In this document: positions 26,324-35,250 of the stretch, one piece after another
Numbering within the stretch: position 1 is the stretch's first letter
How the letters are laid out: every line of letters begins with the position of its first letter
Assembly: GCF_013201725.1 (NCBI RefSeq)
Contig: NZ_CP053835.1
Span: 310,001-374,000 of the forward strand
Direction: 5' to 3'
DNA length: 64,000 nt
Source of the DNA: Arcobacter defluvii
GTDB taxonomy: Bacteria > Campylobacterota > Campylobacteria > Campylobacterales > Arcobacteraceae
Position numbers and translations under genes: made by a program
The notes under the pieces: generated by a model
Database searches by the model: none
Told to the model about the DNA's origin: nothing
The model's input: only the letters and a program-made list of their open reading frames with translations

Positions 26324-26752
26324 TTGATTGAAAAATTATATAATTTAAAAAAAAATCAAACAGATCAAAAATTAATGCAAAAGGCATTAATTGAAACAAA
26401 AATAGAAAAAATAGATTTAGAAATATCTTTTACTCAAAACAAAATTGATACAGCAACAGTTGAAAAACATGGTGCTATATCAGATTTTATGATTTTAACA
26501 ATGCATAAAAACACAATGAAAATGTATATTCAAAATCTTAAAAATGAAAAGACAAGTTTAAATAAACAACTTGAGGTTCTTGTAAAAGAGATAATTGAAT
26601 TACAAAAAGAGGCTGAACAATTTAAATATATTTTAGATGAAGAAAAGAAAGAAGCATTTAAAAAGGTATTATTAGCCGAAGAGGAAGCATCTAGTGAATA
26701 TATGCAAAGTAAATATATAAAAGATAAAGGAGAAAATAAATTTGTTCAATAA
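26324..26752 (+). CDS. FliJ-like coiled-coil protein
   Basis: I take the TTG at 26324, just after the fliQ stop; an in-frame TTG at 26312 would overlap fliQ. The ~142 residues are one long amphipathic coiled coil (KIEKIDLEISFTQNKID ... LNKQLEVLVKEIIELQKEAE), rich in Lys and Glu. Size, structure and position between fliQ and a motE-like gene fit FliJ, the export chaperone that helps the FliI ATPase, but sequence identity in this family is always low. Confidence 0.6.
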   Translation: MIEKLYNLKKNQTDQKLMQKALIETKIEKIDLEISFTQNKIDTATVEKHGAISDFMILTMHKNTMKMYIQNLKNEKTSLNKQLEVLVKEIIELQKEAEQFKYILDEEKKEAFKKVLLAEEEASSEYMQSKYIKDKGENKFVQ

Positions 26753-27230
26753 AATATTAATAATAGTTTTTTTAGGACTTTATCTAAATGCTGAGGAAAC
26801 AAGTAGTTCTTTGACTAGACAGAAAATTGAGGTTATGGAATTAAAAAAAGAGTTAAATAATTTTTATAATGAAAAAGAAAAAGAGTATCAAGATAGAAAA
26901 AAAGAGTTAGAAAATATTCTTACTCAAATAGAAAAAGAGAAAAATGAAATAAAAAAATTACATGATGATAATCTTGAAATTTTGAAGGATATAAAAGGAG
27001 AAGTTGAAAGTAAAACTTCTAAAATATACAATGCAATGAAAGCAAAAAATGCTGCTGAAATTTTTAATCAAATGATCAGTGAAGGCAAAATTGATGATGT
27101 TTTTGATATAATTTTAAAATTAAAAGAGAATAATGTAACTCAAATAATGAAATTTTTAAGTGTACCAAATGCTTCTATACTTACTCAAAAACTTGAGAAT
27201 TACAATATAGAAAATGAGAAAAAGGATTAA
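26742..27230 (+). CDS. MotE-like periplasmic flagellar protein
   Basis: TTG start with AAGGAG upstream; it overlaps the previous gene by 11 bases. An N-terminal signal peptide or anchor (ILIIVFLGLYLNAEE) leads to a long coiled coil (~20-90) and then the MotE-type segment KIYNAMKAKNAAEIFNQMI (about 98-116), which resembles the MgtE N-terminal fold. MotE-like proteins assist stator assembly at the motor in Campylobacterota and relatives. The 162-residue length fits. It is followed directly by fliL, another stator-associated gene. Confidence 0.7.
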   Translation: MFNKILIIVFLGLYLNAEETSSSLTRQKIEVMELKKELNNFYNEKEKEYQDRKKELENILTQIEKEKNEIKKLHDDNLEILKDIKGEVESKTSKIYNAMKAKNAAEIFNQMISEGKIDDVFDIILKLKENNVTQIMKFLSVPNASILTQKLENYNIENEKKD

Positions 27231-27231
27231 T

Positions 27232-27762
27232 ATGGCAGAAGAAAATAATCAAGAAAAAAGTTCATCTGGAGGAGGAAAAGGATTAATTATTGTATTAATC
27301 GCTTTAGTTGTAATTTTATTAGTAGCTGTTGTAGGAGGAGGTTATTTTTTATATTCACAAGGTGTTTTAAGTGGTAATAATCAGACTACACAAGAAGAAG
27401 TTAAAGCTGAAGCTTCAGATAAAGGAGATTCTTTTAAAGCTGACATAAATGATTTGGTACTTAATTTAACTGATTCAAGAGGAAAAGAAAAATTAATGAA
27501 ATTGTCTTTTTCTATAAAAAGTACAGAACCAACAATTGCTGCAATTGTAGAAGAGTACAAAGCAGAGATAATTGATGTTGTAATTTCTCAAATAAGCGCA
27601 AGAAGTTCAGAAGAATTATTGACAGTGGGTGGAAAAAATTTATTAAAAGATGAATTGATTCAAGATATAAATAATGTAATAAATAATGTTACACAATCAA
27701 ATAGTAAAATAGCTCGGAATAGTGTTCAAACGATATTATTTACTACTTTTGTAATTAAATAA
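27232..27762 (+). CDS. fliL: Flagellar basal body-associated protein FliL
   Basis: The ATG at 27232 is chosen (AAAAAGGA five bases upstream). An ATG at 27214 would give six extra, non-conserved residues. The protein has a short Ser/Gly-rich cytoplasmic tail, one transmembrane helix (LIIVLIALVVILLVAVVGGG, ~20-40), and a periplasmic FliL domain (DLVLNLTDSRGKEKLMKLSF; later LLKDELIQDINNVI). About 176 residues. FliL forms rings around stator units. It overlaps the next gene by one base. Confidence 0.93.
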   Translation: MAEENNQEKSSSGGGKGLIIVLIALVVILLVAVVGGGYFLYSQGVLSGNNQTTQEEVKAEASDKGDSFKADINDLVLNLTDSRGKEKLMKLSFSIKSTEPTIAAIVEEYKAEIIDVVISQISARSSEELLTVGGKNLLKDELIQDINNVINNVTQSNSKIARNSVQTILFTTFVIK

Positions 27763-28193
27763 TGATAGTTGCAGTAAAAAGAAATCGAAAACAAAAATTT
27801 ATTAAACTAATATCATTAGTTGTATTAATCGCTATGTTTGGTGGCTATTACTATTATATGAATAAAACTTTTGAAGAAAAACAAAAACAAGAGTTACAAG
27901 AAAAACAAGCTTTAAAAATTGAAGAAGAAAAAAAAGAAAAAGCTAAAAAAAATTTGGAAAGAGCAATTCTTTCTGAAGTAGAAAAAGCTGTTGACTTAGT
28001 TGGTCAAGAACATATTAAACATGTAAAATTAATTGAAAACAAAGTTGTAATAGTTTGTGAGCCAGATACAAATTTAGATGCCTTGATTGTTAGATATGGA
28101 GTTATGGCTTTGATAAAAAGAACTTTGACTGAAGTAATTGTGGCTGTTGATATAAATTTTATTTTAAAAAGTAAATCAAATGAAAAAAAATAA
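27762..28193 (+). CDS. Membrane-anchored flagellar-cluster protein
   Basis: 143 residues: a basic N-terminus, one transmembrane helix (KLISLVVLIAMFGGYYYYM, ~15-33), a charged coiled coil (~38-75), then a compact alpha/beta region (KHVKLIENKVVIVCEPDT, ALIKRTLTEVIVAVDI). The topology suggests a periplasmic domain. It overlaps both fliL (1 base) and flgH (14 bases), so it is surely translated with the flagellar operon. The family is not recognised and the function is unknown. Confidence 0.65.
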   Translation: MIVAVKRNRKQKFIKLISLVVLIAMFGGYYYYMNKTFEEKQKQELQEKQALKIEEEKKEKAKKNLERAILSEVEKAVDLVGQEHIKHVKLIENKVVIVCEPDTNLDALIVRYGVMALIKRTLTEVIVAVDINFILKSKSNEKK

Positions 28194-28887
28194 TCTTCTA
28201 CTAATATTTTTTTTAGGTTTTTTTGTTGGATGTAGTACATCAGAACCGGAATTAGAATTTAAAAAACCCGAAATACAAATTCCTAAAAAAGCTCCTGAAG
28301 CAAGAAAAAATAAAGGTTCTTTATACTCAATGCAAGGAACATCTTTATTTGCTGACAAGAAAGATTTACAAGTTGGTGATATTATTCAAATTGTAATTAG
28401 CGAAGATCTAACTTCAAAAAGTAATAATAAAAGAGAACTGACAAATACTAGAGATAATAGTTTAGGTGGAGGCTTATTCTCTGCAACTGGTACAAATGCT
28501 TTAAGTGGCGTAGCAGGAAATGTAACAAAAAACTTAAATGCAAATCTTGGTGTTAATTTTGGAACAAATAGTTCAACTTCTGATAAAGGAAAAGTTAAAA
28601 CAGAATTAGATGAAACTTTTGATACAACAATCTCTGCAATTATTGAAGAAACTTATCAAAATGGTAACTATTATGTTAAGGGAAAAAAAGAGATGTTAAT
28701 TGAAGGTCAAAAACAAGAAATTGTTATAAGTGGTGTTATTAGACCTTATGATATAACATCAGATAATTCAATTAATTCATCACAAATCGCAAATCTAAAA
28801 CTTATGTATAATAAAGATGGTGTTGAATCAGATATTTTAGATACCCCTTGGGGATTAAAATTTGTAAGAGCAATTTGGCCATTTTAA
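28180..28887 (+). CDS. flgH: Flagellar L-ring lipoprotein FlgH
   Basis: FlgH forms the outer-membrane L-ring. The leader LLLIFFLGFFVGC ends at Cys18, a lipoprotein cleavage site. The family segments GSLYSMQGTSLFADKKDLQVGDIIQI and NGNYYVKGKKEMLIEGQKQE are present, and the protein ends in a typical aromatic W-x-F outer-membrane terminus. The 235 residues are standard. No TATA-like element separates it from the upstream operon. Confidence 0.95.
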   Translation: MKKNNLLLIFFLGFFVGCSTSEPELEFKKPEIQIPKKAPEARKNKGSLYSMQGTSLFADKKDLQVGDIIQIVISEDLTSKSNNKRELTNTRDNSLGGGLFSATGTNALSGVAGNVTKNLNANLGVNFGTNSSTSDKGKVKTELDETFDTTISAIIEETYQNGNYYVKGKKEMLIEGQKQEIVISGVIRPYDITSDNSINSSQIANLKLMYNKDGVESDILDTPWGLKFVRAIWPF

Positions 28888-28940
28888 TCTAATTTTAAGA
28901 AATGTAATGCGATAATTTTATAAATTATAAAGGAGTCACT

Positions 28941-30827
28941 ATGTTAAGTACATTGAACGTGTCATATACTGGGCTTAGTGCTGCAAAAACTGCAGTTGAG
29001 AATGTATCTAATAACATAGCTAATGAGAATACTCCTGGATATAAAAAAAGAGTGGTTGGACTTAGTGAAATAGGTCAAATAGATTCTTTATTTGCAGCTC
29101 GTGGTGTAAACGTTGATGGTGTTTATAGAGTAACATCCCAATATGTATATGATAAGCTTATGAGTGAAAATTCAAAGTCAAGTTATTATAGTAAGTTATC
29201 AAATATGCTTGGAAATGTAGAAGCAACATTTAAAGAGACAGAAGATAGTGGTTTTTCTGTTGATTTAAATAGATATTTTCAAGCAGTAGAAAATTTAAGA
29301 ACAAATCCAAATTCAGAAGTTTATCAAAGTGCATTAAAGAGTCAAGGTTCTATTTTAGTAGATTCTTTGCAAAATCTTTATTCGAGTGTTGAGAAACAAC
29401 AAGAATTTGAAAAAACAGAATTAAATGCAAATGTTGAAAAGATAAATTCTTTATTAAAAGAAATAGGCGATGTTAATGATAAAATACAAAAGTATGCAAC
29501 CGCGACAAATGATTTATTTGATAAAAGGGATCAATTAGAATTAGAGTTATCTAGTTATGTTGATATAAGTGTGAGTAGAGAAGACAACTTTTATGAACTA
29601 AAAATTGGTGATACAGTTGCAATTAGTAATAATACTATTGTAAGAACAATAAGTGTTTTAGAAAATGATACACCTCAAGTGGATAAATTTAATTATGTAA
29701 AATATAATAGTAATAATACATTTGAAGTTTATGATTCTTTAAAATATAATGAAGATTTTACATCAAAAAATCTTGATTTAAATGATGTTGTAACTTATAA
29801 ATTAAATAATGAATTTGAAGTTTCAGTTACTATTGGTGAATCAATCACAATGGATTGGAATGGAGATGGAAGTGAGACAACAGAAGTTGTATCAGAATCA
29901 AATCTTACAAGAGCAATGGTACATAAAATTAATTCTGATCCAGATTTAAAAAATTATGTTACTGCATATAATGGTGATTATTCAATTGATGACAATGGTA
30001 ATAAAATCATAAATAATAATCAAGATAATTTTTTAAGAATAGAATCAAATTTACCTGGAATATCAAATGAATTTGAAGCAAGAGTAAGTATAGAAAAAAG
30101 AGATAATAGTGATTCTACAATAGTTGATAGTAGAGAATCAGTTTATAAAAATGAGAGTGAGAGTAAAGAACCTAAATCAGAAGTTTCAATAGCAACTTAT
30201 GATAGAGAAATTACATTAAAAAATGGAATGGTAAAAGCTCAACTTGATAATTTATCTTCAACATCACCTAATAATAAATATCAAGTTTACCTTGATAAAT
30301 TAGATGAATTTGCTCAAACTTTAGCTGATATAACAGATAAATATATAAAATCAGGACCAAATGATTATATTTATGGAGAGGCTGCAAGTGATGAATCTTT
30401 AGGGATAATAAATTCTCTAGGATTATTTAGCGGAGCAAGTGTTAAAACATTGAAATTTAGTAAAAATGCAGTGAATGATTTAAAACAAGAAGAATTAGAT
30501 TATTTAGCAACTATACAATGGAAAAGTAACTTATCTTATGATGGAAAAGCTCAAAATATTACTTCTTCTAAAACTACATCTTTATTGGAGTTTTATAGAG
30601 ATTTAAGAGTAAGTATTTCCGCAGATAAAGAAAATACAAAATTTTTACAAGAAACACAAAATGATATAAAACAATCAGTACAAAGTTCTTATGATAAGCT
30701 TGTAAAAGTTGATAAAGATGAAGAAATGTTAGATTTAATGAAATTCCAAGCAGCATATACAGCAAATGCAAAAATTGTAACTGCAATAGATGAAATGTTA
30801 CAAACTTTACTTGGATTAAAAAGATAA
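28941..30827 (+). CDS. flgK: Flagellar hook-associated protein 1 FlgK
   Basis: FlgK forms the first hook-filament junction layer. The conserved N-terminal helix (LNVSYTGLSAAKTAVENVSN, then NTPGYKKR) and C-terminal helix (MLDLMKFQAAYTANAKIVTA) pack together in the hook. The variable middle of ~400 residues is Asn/Asp/Ser-rich and surface exposed. The 628-residue length is normal for the epsilon group. It has its own ribosome site AAAGGAG, preceded by a CGATAAT/TATAAA-like promoter region, and is followed 11 bases later by fliD. Confidence 0.94.
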   Translation: MLSTLNVSYTGLSAAKTAVENVSNNIANENTPGYKKRVVGLSEIGQIDSLFAARGVNVDGVYRVTSQYVYDKLMSENSKSSYYSKLSNMLGNVEATFKETEDSGFSVDLNRYFQAVENLRTNPNSEVYQSALKSQGSILVDSLQNLYSSVEKQQEFEKTELNANVEKINSLLKEIGDVNDKIQKYATATNDLFDKRDQLELELSSYVDISVSREDNFYELKIGDTVAISNNTIVRTISVLENDTPQVDKFNYVKYNSNNTFEVYDSLKYNEDFTSKNLDLNDVVTYKLNNEFEVSVTIGESITMDWNGDGSETTEVVSESNLTRAMVHKINSDPDLKNYVTAYNGDYSIDDNGNKIINNNQDNFLRIESNLPGISNEFEARVSIEKRDNSDSTIVDSRESVYKNESESKEPKSEVSIATYDREITLKNGMVKAQLDNLSSTSPNNKYQVYLDKLDEFAQTLADITDKYIKSGPNDYIYGEAASDESLGIINSLGLFSGASVKTLKFSKNAVNDLKQEELDYLATIQWKSNLSYDGKAQNITSSKTTSLLEFYRDLRVSISADKENTKFLQETQNDIKQSVQSSYDKLVKVDKDEEMLDLMKFQAAYTANAKIVTAIDEMLQTLLGLKR

Positions 30828-30838
30828 AAGGATAAATC

Positions 30839-32185
30839 ATGGCTAGTGGAATATTAGGATTAGGTTCAGGACAAGCAGCTTCTTTAAATAGTGATTTAAT
30901 TGAAAAATTAAAAACAGCAGAAAGAAAAGCTACTGTTGAACCATATGATACAAAAATAGAGAATATTACAAAAGAAAAAGAAGTTTTTTCAAGTATTGAA
31001 ACAAAAGTTTCTGAGTTACTAAATGCAATAAAACCTTTTGATTTATTTGTATCTGGTGGAGTAAGTGCATTTGAACAAAAATCGGCAACAACTTCTGGTG
31101 ATTCAGTTACTTTTGATGCTGCAGATGTTAAATCCTTAAAAAAAGGATTTACAAGTGTTGAAGTAACACAATTAGCTCAAAAAGATGTTTACCAATCAAA
31201 TAGTTTTAATTCAACAATAAAAGATGGAACTGTTGATCAAGGCGACTTAATAATTAATGGCGAAACATTTAATACAAATGGAAAAACTTATCAACAGTTA
31301 GCTGATGAAATAAGTACAAAATCTGGAATGAATGCTTCAATAGAGCAAGTAGGTACAGATTCTTTTAGATTAGTTATTAAAAGTGAAGATACTGGACTTG
31401 ACAATGCTTTATCTATTAGTGGTCAAGCAAGTCAAGCTTTAGGATATACAACAGATCAAATTACAGTTAATACCTCAAATCACATATTAGAAGCTAAAAA
31501 TATGATTGCAAAAGTTGATGGAGTTACATATGATGTTTCTTCAAATACAATAACTGTTGATGGATTAAAAATAACAGCTAATAAAGAAGGTACATCTTCA
31601 ATAAATATAGTAGAAGATAATACTCAAGTTGAGACACAAATGCAAAATTTCATTACAAAATACAATGAATTAGTAGCTTTAGTTGATGGAGAAGTATATA
31701 ATGCAGATTCTAAACTAGGAGATAAATCTTCAATAAGAGATATAATAGATCAAGTAAAAAGTAAATTATTTGATTCATATGGTTCTTCTAGCGATAAATC
31801 AGTATTTAACTATGGAATAGAACTTGATAGATATGGTTCTTTATCTTTAGATTCAACAAAATTTAATGATGCAGTTCAAAATGATATGACAGGATTAAAA
31901 GATTTATTTTTAGGAACAGCAGAAAAAAAAGGTTTAGGAACAGTATTAAAAGAAACTATTGATCAAATGACTTTTACTGGTGGAACTTTAGATTTGTATG
32001 CAAAATCAATGACAACAAGGGAAACAACTTTAAATACTGAAAAAAATAAAGCAGAAGAAGCTTTAAATGCAAAATATGAGCTTTTATCTTTACAATTTAG
32101 TTCATATGGAACAATAATTAATCAGATGGAGTCTTCATTTTCTGGATTAAAGATGTTGATACAACAGTCAACAGTAAGTAATTAG
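30839..32185 (+). CDS. fliD: Flagellar filament cap protein FliD
   Basis: FliD caps the filament and folds flagellin subunits into place. The N-terminal FliD domain has GLGSGQAASLNSDLIEKLKTAE, the middle a D2/D3-like region (TSGDSVTFDAADVKSL, QASQALGYTTDQI), and the C-terminal coiled segment TLNTEKNKAEEALNAKYELL; it ends QMESSFSGLKMLIQQSTV. At 448 residues it is shorter than Campylobacter FliD (~640), lacking most of the variable exposed domains. Secreted without a signal peptide. fliS follows after a hairpin. Confidence 0.93.
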   Translation: MASGILGLGSGQAASLNSDLIEKLKTAERKATVEPYDTKIENITKEKEVFSSIETKVSELLNAIKPFDLFVSGGVSAFEQKSATTSGDSVTFDAADVKSLKKGFTSVEVTQLAQKDVYQSNSFNSTIKDGTVDQGDLIINGETFNTNGKTYQQLADEISTKSGMNASIEQVGTDSFRLVIKSEDTGLDNALSISGQASQALGYTTDQITVNTSNHILEAKNMIAKVDGVTYDVSSNTITVDGLKITANKEGTSSINIVEDNTQVETQMQNFITKYNELVALVDGEVYNADSKLGDKSSIRDIIDQVKSKLFDSYGSSSDKSVFNYGIELDRYGSLSLDSTKFNDAVQNDMTGLKDLFLGTAEKKGLGTVLKETIDQMTFTGGTLDLYAKSMTTRETTLNTEKNKAEEALNAKYELLSLQFSSYGTIINQMESSFSGLKMLIQQSTVSN

Positions 32186-32190
32186 TATTA

Positions 32191-32229
32191 AAATAAGAAG
32201 TTGAAAATAGTTATTTTCTCTTCTTATTT
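32191..32229 (+). terminator. Compound hairpin between fliD and fliS
   Basis: AAATAAGAAG (32191-32200) pairs with CTTCTTATTT (32220-32229), and inside it GAAAATA pairs with TATTTTC. No T-run follows, so it may attenuate or protect the transcript instead of stopping it. fliS has a TATACT at about 32245 that could be its own -10. Confidence 0.45.
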
Positions 32230-32285
32230 AAGTAAATCTATTATATACTGATAAAAGAAAAATGATTAATTTGGAGTAATGATTA

Positions 32286-32642
32286 ATGGGAATAGAAGTA
32301 TACAATCAACAAAATGCAATATCTGATGATCCATATGTTTTAGTACTAAAACTTTATGAAGGGATTATTAAATATCTTTCTTTTGTAAAAAATGCAATGC
32401 AAGATGGTGATGTTGAGCAAAAATTTACTTATATAAACAAAACAATTGCAATTTTTGATGAATTAAGAAATGTGTTAGATTTTGATGGTGGAGAAGTTGC
32501 ATATTATTTAGATGGTTTATACTTATATCAAATTGAAACTCTATTTGCTGCTGGAATTGATGATAATATTAATTCAGTTAATCAAGTTATGAAAGTTACT
32601 CAAGGATTGATTGACGCATGGAAAGAAGAAACAGGTCTATAA
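32286..32642 (+). CDS. fliS: Flagellin export chaperone FliS
   Basis: FliS binds flagellin in the cytosol and prevents early assembly. The 118-residue helical protein begins YNQQNAISDDPYVLVLKLYE, the usual FliS N-terminus, with the conserved LYEGIIKYL helix and IFDELRNVLDFDGGEVAYYL. It sits just behind fliD, the common fliD-fliS-fliT order. GGAGT upstream serves as the ribosome site. Its stop lies inside the next gene. Confidence 0.94.
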   Translation: MGIEVYNQQNAISDDPYVLVLKLYEGIIKYLSFVKNAMQDGDVEQKFTYINKTIAIFDELRNVLDFDGGEVAYYLDGLYLYQIETLFAAGIDDNINSVNQVMKVTQGLIDAWKEETGL

Positions 32643-32887
32643 AAGCACTAAGTGAATTAACATATATTGATTCGCTTGATTCATTTGAAAAAGCAGATGC
32701 TTTAGTTAGATGGTACAAAGATTACTTAACTGATGATTCAATTGAAAACTTTGATTTAGAGTTAAGTGATTTAAAAAAACTTGAAGAACTTTTTTTTAAA
32801 AATATAAATTTCCTGAAAAAACATAAAGAAGATACTCGACAGGAATTAATAAAAATACAAAAAATGAAAAGATTTTTAAAAAATTAA
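32618..32887 (+). CDS. FliT-position small helical protein
   Basis: An 89-residue, charged, helix-rich protein (ALVRWYKDYL, LSDLKKLEELFFKNINFLKK, TRQELIKIQKMKRFL). The ATG overlaps the end of fliS by 25 bases; no later start codon is available in this frame, and AAGGA lies 11 bases upstream. FliT, the FliD chaperone, is usually found here and is a small helical protein, so this is a FliT-like candidate by position and type only. It also overlaps the end of convergent tilS by 12 bases. Confidence 0.6.
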   Translation: MERRNRSIKALSELTYIDSLDSFEKADALVRWYKDYLTDDSIENFDLELSDLKKLEELFFKNINFLKKHKEDTRQELIKIQKMKRFLKN

Positions 32888-33856
32888 TTCATTTAAATTT
32901 ATATTAGAAGTACAAATATAACTTCTAATATTTTTAGGTATATTATTTACTCTACACAATTCTTTAAATTTTTTATCCATGCTTTTTTCAATTTTTGGTG
33001 CTATCCAGATAAACTTTTCAGTAATAGAAATATTTATTTTGTGAGAAATAGTTATCTCTTTTTGCTTAAGTATTTCTTCTCTTTGTGCAAAACTTAATAA
33101 AATTCCTCTTTTTTTCAAACTATTATCTATGATTCTAATATTTAAATTATCGCTATTTTGATTATAAAAGATTTCTAGTTCATGTATTTTTTTTATAGGA
33201 TTTAAGTTGATATTTAAAGAATTTAAATCATTTTGTAAATATACAAAAGAATTTTTTATTCCATTTTTAAATTCGTTTAAAAGTTTATCAGAAAAATTAT
33301 GTCGAAAATAGTTTCTTTTATATTTTTCATCAAAATTAGATTTATCAATAAAATATTTTATATTTTCTAGTTTCAAAAAGTTTTCTAACTCATCTTTTGT
33401 AATTTCTAATAAAGGTTTATAGACTTTGTAGTTTTCTTTTTCTTCAAATTCATTAAATCCAATTAGTTCAATTAATCCTGCACCTTTTGTAAATTGCATC
33501 AAAAACCACTCTAATTTATCATTTAATTGATGAGCTGTGATTAAAGTAACATAAGAATTTTGAGTTATAATCTCATCAAAAAAAGAGTATCTTATATCTC
33601 TTGCAGTTTTTTCAAAGTTTGAAGTTGCTTCTAATTTTACTTCTTTTATAAAGATTTTTTTATTGTATTTTAAAGCTAACTCTTTTGCATAAGAGACTTC
33701 ATCTTTTGATTGAACTCTTACATTATAATTAACAATTGCAATATCAAAAGGAATATTTTGTTTTAAAAGTAAAAAAAATAGTGCAGTAGAGTCAACACCA
33801 GCAGAAAATGCTAGAAGATTTTTTGACTCTTTTACAGCACTAAAATCTAAATTCAT
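32876..33856 (-). CDS. tilS: tRNA(Ile)-lysidine synthase
   Basis: TilS attaches lysine to C34 of the CAU anticodon so the tRNA reads AUA. That is vital in an AT-rich genome. The PP-loop is LLAFSAGVDSTALFF (11-25) with Ala for the usual second Gly of SGGxDS. LITAHQLNDKLEWFLMQF and the later KYKRNYFRHNF segment are family-specific. The 326-residue length is that of the short epsilon-type enzymes lacking much of the C-terminal domain. It follows rimO on the same transcript, two bases after its stop. Confidence 0.93.
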   Translation of the reverse strand: MNLDFSAVKESKNLLAFSAGVDSTALFFLLLKQNIPFDIAIVNYNVRVQSKDEVSYAKELALKYNKKIFIKEVKLEATSNFEKTARDIRYSFFDEIITQNSYVTLITAHQLNDKLEWFLMQFTKGAGLIELIGFNEFEEKENYKVYKPLLEITKDELENFLKLENIKYFIDKSNFDEKYKRNYFRHNFSDKLLNEFKNGIKNSFVYLQNDLNSLNINLNPIKKIHELEIFYNQNSDNLNIRIIDNSLKKRGILLSFAQREEILKQKEITISHKINISITEKFIWIAPKIEKSMDKKFKELCRVNNIPKNIRSYICTSNINLNELIF

Positions 33857-33858
33857 AA

Positions 33859-35199
33859 CTATTTAATTACAGTTGCAAGTAATTTATCACCAACAAGTTC
33901 TGTAACTTTTACAGTGTAAATTTGTCCAAATTTGATTTGTTCACCCTCAGCTAATTCATTATCATTGATATAAATTTCCCCATCAATATTTGGTGCCCAA
34001 ATAGTTTTTCTAGCACTTAATAGATACTCATGTTCATCACTTTCTCCATCAATATAAACTTCAAAAATTTTTCCAACTTCATTTTCAAGTGATTCTTGTG
34101 TAGTTTGCGAGATGATTTCTCCTAAAACTTCAGCTCTTTCATCAATCAGTTCTTGTTCAACTTTATCATTTCTTGTTGCTGCTGTTGTTCCTTCTTCATC
34201 AGAGTATGAGAATACATTTGCTCTATCAAATTTAAAGTTTTCTACATAATTACAAAGTGTTTCGAAATCTTCTTGCGTTTCTCCTGGATGTCCAGCAATA
34301 AATGTTGTTCTTACAAAAGAGTTTTGTTTTGATTTCATATGATTCATTAATTCATTTAATTGCTCAACACCTTTTCCTCTTTTCATGATTTTTAACATTG
34401 AAGGAGTTATATGTTGTAAAGGCATATCAAAATAATTTACAAATACTTTTGAATCAGCAATTTTGTCAATTAAACTTAATGTTGTAGTTGATGGATAAAG
34501 ATATAAAATTCTTGCTGTTTTGATACCTTCTATTTTTTCAACTTCTTCTATTAGAAGTTCAAGACCATTTTTCGTGTCTAGGTCTCTTAAAAATGATGAA
34601 GAATCTTGAGATACAAAAGAAAAATCAACATATCCTTTTGCTACAAGTGATTTTACTTCTTTTACAAGTGATTCTAAAGTTCTTGAGTGAAGTTTTCCTT
34701 TAAATGAAGGAATTGCACAAAATGAACAGGCTTGATTGCATCCTTCACTTAATTTTACATAAGCATGATATGAAGAACCTGTTATTACTCTTTCATTGTT
34801 TTCGCTTGCTAGAAATACTTCTGTTGTAAAATTACTTCTTTTTTCATTTACTAGTTCATCGATTTTGTCATAATCACCAACTCCCGTAAAAACATCAATT
34901 TCTGGAAGTTCTTTTTGCAATTCTTCTTTATATCTTTCACTTAAACATCCAGCCATTACTAGAACAGATTCTTTTTTTCTGTCATCATGTAGATTTAAAA
35001 TTGTATTAATACTTTCTTGTTTTGCACTGTCAATAAATCCACAAGTATTTACTATAATAACATCTGCATTTTGTGCATCATCTGTTAGTTGATATTCATT
35101 TAATCGTCCAAGCATAACTTCACTATCTACTAAGTTCTTAGTACAACCAAGACTTACCATATGCAAAGTTTTTTTAGGTTTTTGTATTGAAAATTTCAT
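33859..35199 (-). CDS. rimO: Ribosomal protein S12 methylthiotransferase
   Basis: This radical SAM enzyme methylthiolates Asp of ribosomal protein S12. The N-terminal MTTase domain starts HMVSLGCTKNLVDSEVMLGR, with cluster cysteines also in IVNTCGFID and VMAGCLSER. The SAM cluster is GCNQACSFC in the middle, and a C-terminal TRAM domain ends KFGQIYTVKVTELVGDKLLA. The sequence SLGCTKNLVDSE separates RimO from MiaB, which is also in this window. 446 residues is standard. Confidence 0.95.
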   Translation of the reverse strand: MKFSIQKPKKTLHMVSLGCTKNLVDSEVMLGRLNEYQLTDDAQNADVIIVNTCGFIDSAKQESINTILNLHDDRKKESVLVMAGCLSERYKEELQKELPEIDVFTGVGDYDKIDELVNEKRSNFTTEVFLASENNERVITGSSYHAYVKLSEGCNQACSFCAIPSFKGKLHSRTLESLVKEVKSLVAKGYVDFSFVSQDSSSFLRDLDTKNGLELLIEEVEKIEGIKTARILYLYPSTTTLSLIDKIADSKVFVNYFDMPLQHITPSMLKIMKRGKGVEQLNELMNHMKSKQNSFVRTTFIAGHPGETQEDFETLCNYVENFKFDRANVFSYSDEEGTTAATRNDKVEQELIDERAEVLGEIISQTTQESLENEVGKIFEVYIDGESDEHEYLLSARKTIWAPNIDGEIYINDNELAEGEQIKFGQIYTVKVTELVGDKLLATVIK

Positions 35200-35250
35200 A
35201 TATATTATTATTTACCTTAAATTTTTTTGTGATTTTAACATAATCTTTTT

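Noticed and set aside
28910-28916. CGATAAT before flgK as a sigma-28 -10 element
   Set aside because: No matching TAAA -35 lies 15-16 bases upstream, and Arcobacter genomes are known to lack FliA; a sigma-70 TATAAA nearby is more likely.
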